Shown here: piece by piece, positions 47,596-56,406 of the stretch
Layout: every line of letters starts with the position of its first letter
Position numbering within the stretch: the stretch's first letter is position 1
Source: Comamonas testosteroni
GTDB lineage: Bacteria > Pseudomonadota > Gammaproteobacteria > Burkholderiales > Burkholderiaceae_C
Length of the DNA stretch: 64,000 nt
Reading direction: 5' to 3'
Assembly (NCBI RefSeq): GCF_014076415.1
Contig: NZ_CP043568.1
Span: 5,518,001 to 5,582,000 of the forward strand
Translations under genes and position numbers: made by a program
The notes under the pieces: generated by a model
Databases searched by the model: none
Told to the model about the DNA's origin: nothing
The model's input: only the letters and a program-made list of their open reading frames with translations

Positions 47596-49314
47596 ATGGT
47601 AATACCGGCGGAGGCCCGAGTCCGGTTCGGCAGACGCATATCCGCACTGAAGCAGTTGGTCGATTCTCAGCAAGCAGCGGCCGAAGAGGTCGCGTCGGCG
47701 CTACTTTTTGTCTGGACCCAACGCATATATCCAGACTGCGCACCAAGTCGAGCTCCAAGAAATACAGCTTCACTCGTAGTGGACGACCGTGTCATCGTTT
47801 TCGTGGATTGGCTCTGTACCCTTGAAAGGTTTGAAGAGGCCGCGTACTGGGTAGCAACCTCCTACGCCACTTTGGTTGGAGAGGAAACGCGAACGCAAAG
47901 AGCGCTTTACTTCACCCATCCTGTACTCGCTGAGCGAGTAATTGATGACCTGCTCTCCCAAGGCGCCAGCCTCTTGGATGATCACTGGCATGACCCAGCC
48001 TGCGGAGGAGCTGCATTCTTGGTGCCGGTCGCGCTTCGAATGCGCAACGCACTTCAGGAGAACGGTTGCAGCCCCCAGGAAGTAGTAGCTCGCATAAATG
48101 AAAACCTCAGCGGAAACGACACAAGCAGTACGCTGATTGGCTTCTCAGAGACCTTTCTAAACCTAGCGTTAGCCTCCGTGCTTCAAGAGTCCGGTTGTGA
48201 ACTGAAGGTCCGGATTTCTCAAGGAGATGGTCTGAGGAGCTGGAGGGGGAGCAAGCGGCCCACGGTGTTGATCTGCAATCCTCCATATCGAAAACTCAAG
48301 GCGGATGAAGCTGCGCAATACAAAGCGACATTTCGCGCGGCGCTACAGGGTCAGCCGAACATCTACGCGTTGTTCATTGAACAAGCCCTCAAGATTGTCA
48401 GCCCTGGCGGCCTTATAGGCCTCCTGACGCCGACCAGCTACCTGACTGGGCCGCTTTTCTCCAATCTCCGGCGGCATGTGTGCGACGCTTCGCGAATTCA
48501 CTCAATTGACCTTCTTGGTAACCGTTCCTCGACCTTCTTGAATGTTGAGCAAGAGACGGCAATCGCCACGCTTCGCGCCATACAACAAATGGAACATCAA
48601 GACGTCGCTGTTTCTGCTTGGAAGGATACGGGGTTCGAGAGTATTGGCGTGATTCGCCTGAGGAAGGACGGCGGGCCCTGGGTGCTCCCTCGGTCAGCTC
48701 AAGACGAACCCCTGATTCGGCTTACTGAGAAGTCTCCTTACAGACTCAAAGACTACGGATACGTACCGAGGGTCGGCGCGATGGTCGCGTATCGAAGTGA
48801 GCGGGTTACCCACTCCTCAGAGGAAGGCTGCAAAGGAAAGCTGGTTGTCCCCCTGATTTGGGCAACCGACATCACACCTCAGGGTGAGTTCGTTCACGGC
48901 CGCCAACATCGCCAACGGGCACCCGAGTTGTTCATCGAAATTGAGTCTCTTTCCACGACGGGAGTCTTTTCGCAGCCCGCGGTGCTGCTCCAGCGACTCA
49001 CCTCTACCGACCAGAGCCGACGGTTAATTGCGGCAGCCATACCAGACAAGTTTCTGCACAAGCACTCCGCATACATGTGTGAGAACCATGTCATAGCGCT
49101 CTTGAAGGAACAAGAAAGCGAATGGGACCCCCACGAACTCGCGGCACTGCTCCAAACGAGCTTGGTCGACCGCCTGTATCGCGCAATCTCGGGCTCTTCG
49201 AACGTTGGCACCTATGAGCTAGGGCAACTGCCGCTTCCCTGCCCGAGAAAGCTACGAGCTGAGCTATCCAAAGGACGGGAAATGGAGAGAGCTATACGAA
49301 TGGCATTTGCATAG
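47596..49314 (+). CDS. DISARM-associated class I N6-adenine-type DNA methyltransferase
   Basis: 572 aa from ATG 47596. AdoMet motif I is DPACGGAAFL (133-142) and catalytic motif IV is NPPY (228-231), the order and spacing of gamma-type adenine-N6 enzymes. FTHPVLAERVIDDLL ahead of motif I and GLLTPTSYLTG after motif IV are usual in Eco57I-like methyltransferases; the C-terminal 250 residues probably read the target. It opens an operon with the DrmE-, DrmA- and DrmB-like genes (53 nt gap), so it likely marks host DNA for that system, in the role of drmMI. Confidence 0.82.
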   Translation: MVIPAEARVRFGRRISALKQLVDSQQAAAEEVASALLFVWTQRIYPDCAPSRAPRNTASLVVDDRVIVFVDWLCTLERFEEAAYWVATSYATLVGEETRTQRALYFTHPVLAERVIDDLLSQGASLLDDHWHDPACGGAAFLVPVALRMRNALQENGCSPQEVVARINENLSGNDTSSTLIGFSETFLNLALASVLQESGCELKVRISQGDGLRSWRGSKRPTVLICNPPYRKLKADEAAQYKATFRAALQGQPNIYALFIEQALKIVSPGGLIGLLTPTSYLTGPLFSNLRRHVCDASRIHSIDLLGNRSSTFLNVEQETAIATLRAIQQMEHQDVAVSAWKDTGFESIGVIRLRKDGGPWVLPRSAQDEPLIRLTEKSPYRLKDYGYVPRVGAMVAYRSERVTHSSEEGCKGKLVVPLIWATDITPQGEFVHGRQHRQRAPELFIEIESLSTTGVFSQPAVLLQRLTSTDQSRRLIAAAIPDKFLHKHSAYMCENHVIALLKEQESEWDPHELAALLQTSLVDRLYRAISGSSNVGTYELGQLPLPCPRKLRAELSKGREMERAIRMAFA

Positions 49315-49367
49315 CTGAAAGCGAGAAAAAGTTATGGAAGTAGATATGAAGATTGGAAGGGCCTGAA

Positions 49368-52169
49368 ATGCGCAAACCCTCTCGTTATATGAGTGGGCTG
49401 GATCGGGCTGAGGTCCAGAAAAAGAAGAAAGTGCTTGCGACCCGACTTTTAAAGATCGGAGAAAAACACGCGCATGCATACAGTTCACCCGCCAATGACG
49501 TTTCGCATGCTCCAGCTCAGCCCGAGGGAAGCGAAAACACCGCAACTGGTGTTTTAGACGACCTCAAGGCGCTTGGGTTTCGACTCCAGCGAGTCGAGAC
49601 GAAGGAACAGGTAGCTGTTCATGAAGGTGTTGAACGACTTGCTGCAACCTTCGTAAAAGCAGCAAAAAGCAAGACAGCCCAACACGTCCTACTCTGGCCA
49701 GGATCTCTAAAGAGCCTTGCACTTGCGCACGCAGTGGCTACCCTATCCGAGTGGCATACGGGCAACAAGCGTGGAATCAGGACGCTCATATATCCCGCAA
49801 AGGCGAATTTCCTCCAAGGCTTGAACCACATCACCGCTGACAGGAAGGAAATAGCCAGCCTTGCTGCTAGCCAATACGAGCCGCCAGATGGAGCACCGAA
49901 TCAGCTTGTCACGACGTCCATGCGCGAAAAGGACCCCTTCCTTACGTGCCTGAATAGCAAGCATCTGGACGAGGGCGGAGGCATTGACCCAACACTTTCA
50001 GAGCTGCTTCCGCACTACTTCAGCGGAGATGAGTCGGGCGTATGGTCCGCCAGCGATGGTGCCCTGCTCCGGCGAATAAAGGGACAACTGGGTGACCGGA
50101 GCTGGACCCGCGCTCTGAATGAGCTTATCCAAGCCGTGAGCGACTTTTCGTCCGCTCCAGACGCTCTACTTGCACTTGGCTGGCGTTCCTCGGGGGAGGC
50201 GGTTGAGTCCATTTTACAAAAGCTTAAGCGCTCTGGCCGCCCAGAGGTCATCGTCCTTGACCTCACGAGAGGTACCAGGAAGACAGCGGCCAAATGGCGC
50301 CCGATGACCATCAAGTTCTTGGACACGCTCACTTCGGTCTTTGGCGATGAGCTTCCAGGCGTTCTAATCGTTTCCGATGACCCACACGTCCGCACGCAAC
50401 TGCTCAGGGAGCTGGACAAACGAGCAAAGAATGCCAACGGGTTGGCAAGTCGCCTGAACCCGATTCTTCGGGCGAGTCCGTTGGGAATACCTTTCACTAC
50501 GGCCGACGAAGGGGTTACCCTTCCGGGGGCATCGCGGTTCCATCCTCCAGCTGCGCTCGACTACGTGGTCACTGAGACTGACAGGACTGCGGCGTCGGTG
50601 GTGGTTGGCCTCGAGACGCTCAAAAATCGAGCTCAAATGGAACAAGATCGGGCAGTGCTCTCAGAGGCCATCTCTTTCCTGAATCGTCTTGCGTCGATGC
50701 CTTCAAGTGTCAAGGCCTTGACCAACTGGCTCAATGAAGCAGACATTCCCTTGAGCGTCCGTGAAGCATTTTCATGGCCAAGCCGGCGAGTACCCCTAAC
50801 CGAGCTCATCAACTCATCGAGCTACCCGGACGCTGCAAAGCTAAAAACCCTTGTAAGCAAGGCGGACGACATGTGGCGCGCCTACGAAAACGGAACCCCG
50901 TTCGTTAAGCAGCTTGTACGGCTCATTGAAGAGCACACACGTGGAGAGGAAAAGTGCGTCCTCGTCTTCACCCGTCCGACGGCCCGAAAGCTCGCGGAGC
51001 GATTTTTTGAGACCTACATCTACGAGGGACTTGCACCAGGTGAGGGCTACGCTATTCTGAAAGACAGACTGCGCCTTGTCTCAAGCTCTGCATTGAATGA
51101 AGAGCTCAAGCGCAACAGCGACTCGACCCTGGTTTTTGCTGGACTGGACGAGGAAGGACTCCGCCTGCTAATTTCTGATGAGCGGATTCGTGGACGTGCC
51201 TACGTACTACTCACAGCCAGGAACGCTGCGTACCTGAAATCGTCACTGAGGGCTGTTGAGGCTATCGCCGGCATGCAAAGCCTCAAGCCTCGCATAGACA
51301 AACTACTTTCTCAGCTCAGTGCTTATCCCGACATCGAAGATGCAAAGCTATCCCGAGAAGACTTTGTCCTGCCAACCTTTTCGTTTGAAGCAGGTCTCTC
51401 AGGGCACATCAACGAAAGTGAGTCAGACGACCCCGATGCTTGGAAGCTGCTTCTCGACAGTGGACAAGTCCTTGCTCGAAGTCCTGCGACAACAATCTAC
51501 CTGTATGACCCCATCAAAGGTCAAGCCCTCAACCGGGGCTTTAGAGCAGTGCAGGTCAAGAACCTTAAGCCCGGTGAGCAAGTCTTTGTGATGTCGGGCG
51601 AACTCCGAGAGCTAACAGAAGCTGCATTGAAGTCCGTGGGCGTCTCTATCTCGCACGACAAGCGTTTCGAATCCTTGCTTCATCAGTACCACACGCGCAT
51701 TGCAGGACTGGTCGAAGAAAAACTCCCAGGAAAGTCGCAAACCGACAAGGCGGAGCGGTTGAGGGAGACGATTCAAAACATGCCTGGGTGCCCACGTGAC
51801 TTTCCAACGGCCAACACCATTCGAGCTTGGATAGATGCGCGCAAATGGCTCACCACCGCATTTGAAGAGAACCAACCTCACGCACCGCGAAAGGAAGCGC
51901 ACTTCAAGTATTTTGCTGAGGCCGTGGGCCTGACGTCGATTGAAATGCTCCTCTTCTGGAAGACCGTCATTCAACCGATGCGAGGAACAAGAAGAGCGGA
52001 CGGTCGCCGTGTTTCAGATGCATACACGAACCTCCTCATGGAGCAAGAGTCATTTGCCGTGCATCAGAGGCTAGACCCTGCAGTTGTTCATCGGCTGTTC
52101 ATGAAAGCACAAGACAACGTCTACACCGTAGAAGCGATTCAAGAACCCAGTGAGGTGCAATGTGGTTGA
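49368..52169 (+). CDS. DrmE-like large DISARM accessory protein
   Basis: 933 aa from ATG 49368 with GGAAGG about 7 nt upstream (an in-frame TTG at 49353 is less likely). Soluble, with an N-terminal basic stretch (QKKKKVLATRLLK). No Walker A or nuclease motif is visible; HVLLWPGSLKSLALAHAV and VLVFTRPTARKLAERF resemble degenerate helicase-like strands. Identification as DrmE rests on size, on its place directly before drmA (8-bp overlap) and on general resemblance. Function within DISARM is unknown. Confidence 0.55.
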   Translation: MRKPSRYMSGLDRAEVQKKKKVLATRLLKIGEKHAHAYSSPANDVSHAPAQPEGSENTATGVLDDLKALGFRLQRVETKEQVAVHEGVERLAATFVKAAKSKTAQHVLLWPGSLKSLALAHAVATLSEWHTGNKRGIRTLIYPAKANFLQGLNHITADRKEIASLAASQYEPPDGAPNQLVTTSMREKDPFLTCLNSKHLDEGGGIDPTLSELLPHYFSGDESGVWSASDGALLRRIKGQLGDRSWTRALNELIQAVSDFSSAPDALLALGWRSSGEAVESILQKLKRSGRPEVIVLDLTRGTRKTAAKWRPMTIKFLDTLTSVFGDELPGVLIVSDDPHVRTQLLRELDKRAKNANGLASRLNPILRASPLGIPFTTADEGVTLPGASRFHPPAALDYVVTETDRTAASVVVGLETLKNRAQMEQDRAVLSEAISFLNRLASMPSSVKALTNWLNEADIPLSVREAFSWPSRRVPLTELINSSSYPDAAKLKTLVSKADDMWRAYENGTPFVKQLVRLIEEHTRGEEKCVLVFTRPTARKLAERFFETYIYEGLAPGEGYAILKDRLRLVSSSALNEELKRNSDSTLVFAGLDEEGLRLLISDERIRGRAYVLLTARNAAYLKSSLRAVEAIAGMQSLKPRIDKLLSQLSAYPDIEDAKLSREDFVLPTFSFEAGLSGHINESESDDPDAWKLLLDSGQVLARSPATTIYLYDPIKGQALNRGFRAVQVKNLKPGEQVFVMSGELRELTEAALKSVGVSISHDKRFESLLHQYHTRIAGLVEEKLPGKSQTDKAERLRETIQNMPGCPRDFPTANTIRAWIDARKWLTTAFEENQPHAPRKEAHFKYFAEAVGLTSIEMLLFWKTVIQPMRGTRRADGRRVSDAYTNLLMEQESFAVHQRLDPAVVHRLFMKAQDNVYTVEAIQEPSEVQCG

Positions 52170-55100
52170 AGCAGTAACAAGAGTTGACCCTTCTGGCATT
52201 CCAGCTGGACTGAAAGAGGCGGTGGTAGACAGCCTCATAAACCAAACATTCTCCGCTATTTCGGGACATGGACAAAGTGGTGCCGAGCTTTTCGGAGCAC
52301 GCCCAAGAAGCATTCTGAACTCCGCATTTTTGTTGCCGAGGCCGGAGGAGTTAGGAGATGTAGACGAGGTCACTCAGCCCATACAGATTTACTCCCATGG
52401 TCTGGAATTTCAGGTCAAGAGCGACGAGGCAGTCAAGTTCACCGTCAAGCCATCTTTTCAAGTCTACGCACGCGTCCTACCTGAGGTCAAAGACCTTAGA
52501 CGCCCCAACATGGAGCTCTCATTTCGAGTAAACGATGAGACCCGTAAAGCGCTGCAAGAGCAAACGAAAGCCGCGCTCGATGCAGCATGGAGCGAGCTCA
52601 AGACTGAAGGAAGCGAGCAAAACCGGAACAAGCACCCAAAGTGGAAAGAGACAGAAAAACGAGTTCGCGAAGATGTTCAGAGAAGGATGGAACTCCCCGT
52701 TGACTTACGCAATGTGAAGAATCCGGAGGCACTTCTTGAGGGGGCATCTCCTGCGACGGCTACCTCTTCAGGTTACGAGGCTGGTGCCAGGGCTACTGAA
52801 AAGGAGCTGACGGCAGAGGTTGAAGGAGCAACGGTAAGTCCAGAGGCAGTTGCTGTAGAGCTCAAAGACAACCACGCGCAACCACTCGACATTCCACAGA
52901 AGTGGGTCCGAATTCCTCTGGATGTTGGCAAGCTGCCAGCGCTTGTCGTTGATATTTCATGGTCACCTGAGCGGTTGAAGCAAGAACTTGATGTCTGCTC
53001 CTCTGAACTGAACGGAGCCGTTCAGCTTGCGGTTGTGGCGTGGGCTGCGTCAGCGCATGGAAAAGACTGGGGAATCCGCAAGGGAAGAAAAGTCTTCCCT
53101 TCTGAATACAAGGGGTGGGATGCTTTTCTGACGGATATCCGGAAGGAACCCAAGATAGAGCTGCCAGAATTCAAGCTTGAGTGGGACGTCACCTTGATTC
53201 CCAATTGGCTCAATCCCAGAGAGACAAGTGTCCAGGTACTCTTAGAGAACCGTTCTCAAGACCCTTCGGGGGACTTCACCGAAACAAGCATTTTTCAAGT
53301 CTCACTTGAGGCGATGATTCCCACGATACAGCTCGAAGAATTTAAGCTGGGTCGAGTGAAGCCCTCATACCGGTACAACCAATATCTGGCCTACCCCGCT
53401 ACCGGCTTCAATGGAGGGGTGAAGGTTGTTCAGAAAACTGCGCAAGAGATTGTCCTCCGTACTACCTGGGCACCGAGGTACACCCAACCTCGAATCATCC
53501 CCAAAGAACATGAAGGAATTGTTCGGAACATTCGTGCGCTGAGTCAACCTGGCGGCCTGGACGGCGTGTTACCGCTTGGAGCCGCACTGGACGGTTGGTT
53601 TTCTGGTCTAAGCCGGTCGGTTCAACTTGATGCGGGTCTTGAGGCGACAGACCTCAAGGGAATCGACCGCGAGAAGAACGGATTCGAGAAAGACTGTGTT
53701 GCCTGGGAAAAAGAAATCGCGGCCATCAAGGCTGGGTTGAGCATTCTTCAAGAGTCTCGTGATGCTTGGAAGAAGACCTCAAAGCGTGGACCACAAGCTA
53801 ACGAAGCGGCAACCGTATTTGAGGCGTGGTTGTGCATGAACGAAGCGATGGCCGACCTCCTGAGAGAAAAACTCAAGAATGACAATGGGGAGTGGCGATT
53901 GTTCCAGTTAGCGTTCATCGTTGCGCACATCCCCGCAATGGCCACCAGGCTGAAGTCATTCCATCAGCACTACGACAAGCTCCGAGACGACACGGTCACG
54001 TTGCTGTACTTCGCAACCGGGGGGGGCAAGTCGGAGGCGTTCTTTGGGCTTCTTGCGTTCACTCTCTTCCTCGACCGACTGCGAGGCAAGGCCTTTGGGG
54101 TCACCGCGATGATGCGATATCCCCTTCGTTTGCTGACGATTCAGCAGGCGCAGCGATGCGCTCGAGTCCTAGCTAAAGCAGAGTTGGTCCGGCGGCAAAG
54201 AGACATCGTCGGGACGCCGTTCTCTATTGGGTTTTGGGTCGGGAGCGGTGGCTCTCCGAACCACCACAACACACCGGGGTTTGATGACATCCCGCTGCTT
54301 AAGGATAGTCATCCGACCGAGCAGAACGAGCGCAAGCTACTCCATGCGGAGTCAAGCCGCTACCGCCTTCAGTTCGATGCATGGAACAAGATTCCTGCCT
54401 GCCCCTTCTGCGGCCAGCCAACCGCGCTTCGTGTATTCGGGGAACTAAATAGCCTCCTTGGTCACGTCTGTACAAGCCACGTATGCGCCTCGAACGAGGG
54501 AGGGTGGAGCCCACTCCCGTTCTACATCTGCGACACGGACATCTATGCAACTGCACCAAGCGTTGTTTTGGGGACAGTGGACAAGCTTGCGCTCATTGGG
54601 CAGGCCACTAAGACGCTTCGAAACATCTACGGCATGTTCGGCGCAGCTCCATGGCGGCATCGCAAAACCGGGCATTTGAAGATGCCAACGTCCCCAAAGG
54701 AATTCGACGTTGACCCAGAGTCTTTGGGCTACGAACTCCTCTCTCCTGCATATCCAGGCGGAGAACGAGGGTTCTTTGACCCATTTCCGAGTCTCTTGAT
54801 TCAGGACGAGGCGCACCTGCTGGACGAGTCATTGGGGACATTTGCAGGCATCTTCGAATCTTCGCTGGATGCCATCTTCGACGAAGTTGGCAAGGCACTC
54901 ACAGGAATCGTCTGCAAAGAACCTGATGGAATCAAGCGCCGACGAGCCAAAGTCATCGCGGCCTCTGCTACGGTTTCTGATCCCGAGCGACAGATGGAGC
55001 ACCTCTATCAAAGAGAGGTCCCAGCGATGCAGTTTCCCTATCCAGGGGAAAGCCTGTACGAGTCGTTCTACGCCAAGCCAGCAGCTCCTAAGGACGGCCC

Positions 55101-56406
55101 GACCCGCGAGGCCCTGAGAACGGTGGACACCGAAGCATGGGCCTCTTGGAGCCGGGTCTACGCGGCCTTTTTAACCAATGGACGGCCGCACACGGCAACT
55201 ACTGTTGCCGTACTTGCGAGTTTCCATGCCCTCGTATCGCGCCTGATGCTTGGACTCACATCATCTGATGAGGCTGAGGTATTGAAGGCAAGGGTACTTC
55301 TCAAGAACGGCATATCCGACGGCCCACTTCGCTCCATCCACTTGCAGCACATCGAAGCGGCAAAACCCGGAACGCTTGCCACATTGGTCGACTTACATCG
55401 CATCTCCCTGACCTATGTGACGAATAAGAAGGGCGGAGACCAAATCATGGCTGCGGAGTTTGAGGAGACCCGCAAAAAGCATGAAGACCTCGGACTTGAC
55501 ATCTCCGACCTGCAAACACGCCTGATAACTGGCTCAGTGGCCCAAGGTGAGATTCAAGCCACTGTGCAGGCCGCTCAGAGGCGACCAGACCCTGGTAAGC
55601 CCTTTGGCGAGCTCACGAGCGAGTTGCGCTCAGTAATCGCCACGTCTGCAATCTCCCATGGCGTGGACGTTGAAGAGTTCAACTCGATGTTCTTCGCAGG
55701 TATGCCTTCAGACGTGGCTGAGTACATACAGGCGTCCTCTCGAGTAGGGCGAACACACGTTGGATTTGTGGTGCTGCTGCCGACTCCACAGCGCCGACGA
55801 GACCGGTACATCGTCCAGGTGTTCGACAGCTATCACCGTTTCCTGGAGCGTATGGTCGCGCCTGCAGCAATCGACCGCTGGGCGGACAAAGCAATTGAGC
55901 GTGTACTTCCAAGCCTCCTGCAGACCTATCTTGCAGGTATTCGCTTTGTAAAGGAGGTCACCCTTGAACCTCCTGAAAGTAAAAAGTCCGTCAGAGATCT
56001 TTCCTGGATACCCAACACGAACTATCTCTTCGAGAAGCAGAGTGCGGTCTTGGTCGATGGCGCATGCGCGTTCATTTATAAGGCTCTTGGACTGGACAAT
56101 GAAACTTTTGCTCCGCATCACAAGAATTACTACCTTGAGGACATACGACAACGCGTCGTTCACCAGCTCTCTGACTGGGCTTCGGATAAGTCGATGGCAG
56201 AGCAGTCCATCGGCGACTTCTACCGGGAACGACCTAGCTCTCTTCAGCGGCCAATGACTTCACTTCGTGACGTCGACGAAGCGGGACTCATCAGATTCGC
56301 ATATCGCGATTTCAACGGGAAGGGACTGGACTCCGATGACGCTCGCGCAGTTATGCGACTCACACGGTTCGGTTCCGCAAATGACGACATATTGGGAGAG
56401 CAATGA
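52162..56406 (+). CDS. drmA: DISARM helicase DrmA
   Basis: 1414 aa from GTG 52162 (GAGGT 5 nt upstream; a GTG at 52150 is weaker). SF2 motifs: Walker A ATGGGKSEAFF near 618, DEAH in IQDEAHLLDES near 882, motif III AASATVSDPE near 933, and motifs V/VI in ATSAISHGVDVEEF and QASSRVGRTHVGF near 1160-1200. Cys pairs in ACPFCGQPT and HVCTSHVC form a likely zinc ribbon between the lobes. The first 450 residues are the DrmA-type extension. It overlaps drmE upstream and drmB downstream (ATGA), so expression is coupled. Confidence 0.87.
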   Translation: MVEAVTRVDPSGIPAGLKEAVVDSLINQTFSAISGHGQSGAELFGARPRSILNSAFLLPRPEELGDVDEVTQPIQIYSHGLEFQVKSDEAVKFTVKPSFQVYARVLPEVKDLRRPNMELSFRVNDETRKALQEQTKAALDAAWSELKTEGSEQNRNKHPKWKETEKRVREDVQRRMELPVDLRNVKNPEALLEGASPATATSSGYEAGARATEKELTAEVEGATVSPEAVAVELKDNHAQPLDIPQKWVRIPLDVGKLPALVVDISWSPERLKQELDVCSSELNGAVQLAVVAWAASAHGKDWGIRKGRKVFPSEYKGWDAFLTDIRKEPKIELPEFKLEWDVTLIPNWLNPRETSVQVLLENRSQDPSGDFTETSIFQVSLEAMIPTIQLEEFKLGRVKPSYRYNQYLAYPATGFNGGVKVVQKTAQEIVLRTTWAPRYTQPRIIPKEHEGIVRNIRALSQPGGLDGVLPLGAALDGWFSGLSRSVQLDAGLEATDLKGIDREKNGFEKDCVAWEKEIAAIKAGLSILQESRDAWKKTSKRGPQANEAATVFEAWLCMNEAMADLLREKLKNDNGEWRLFQLAFIVAHIPAMATRLKSFHQHYDKLRDDTVTLLYFATGGGKSEAFFGLLAFTLFLDRLRGKAFGVTAMMRYPLRLLTIQQAQRCARVLAKAELVRRQRDIVGTPFSIGFWVGSGGSPNHHNTPGFDDIPLLKDSHPTEQNERKLLHAESSRYRLQFDAWNKIPACPFCGQPTALRVFGELNSLLGHVCTSHVCASNEGGWSPLPFYICDTDIYATAPSVVLGTVDKLALIGQATKTLRNIYGMFGAAPWRHRKTGHLKMPTSPKEFDVDPESLGYELLSPAYPGGERGFFDPFPSLLIQDEAHLLDESLGTFAGIFESSLDAIFDEVGKALTGIVCKEPDGIKRRRAKVIAASATVSDPERQMEHLYQREVPAMQFPYPGESLYESFYAKPAAPKDGPTREALRTVDTEAWASWSRVYAAFLTNGRPHTATTVAVLASFHALVSRLMLGLTSSDEAEVLKARVLLKNGISDGPLRSIHLQHIEAAKPGTLATLVDLHRISLTYVTNKKGGDQIMAAEFEETRKKHEDLGLDISDLQTRLITGSVAQGEIQATVQAAQRRPDPGKPFGELTSELRSVIATSAISHGVDVEEFNSMFFAGMPSDVAEYIQASSRVGRTHVGFVVLLPTPQRRRDRYIVQVFDSYHRFLERMVAPAAIDRWADKAIERVLPSLLQTYLAGIRFVKEVTLEPPESKKSVRDLSWIPNTNYLFEKQSAVLVDGACAFIYKALGLDNETFAPHHKNYYLEDIRQRVVHQLSDWASDKSMAEQSIGDFYRERPSSLQRPMTSLRDVDEAGLIRFAYRDFNGKGLDSDDARAVMRLTRFGSANDDILGEQ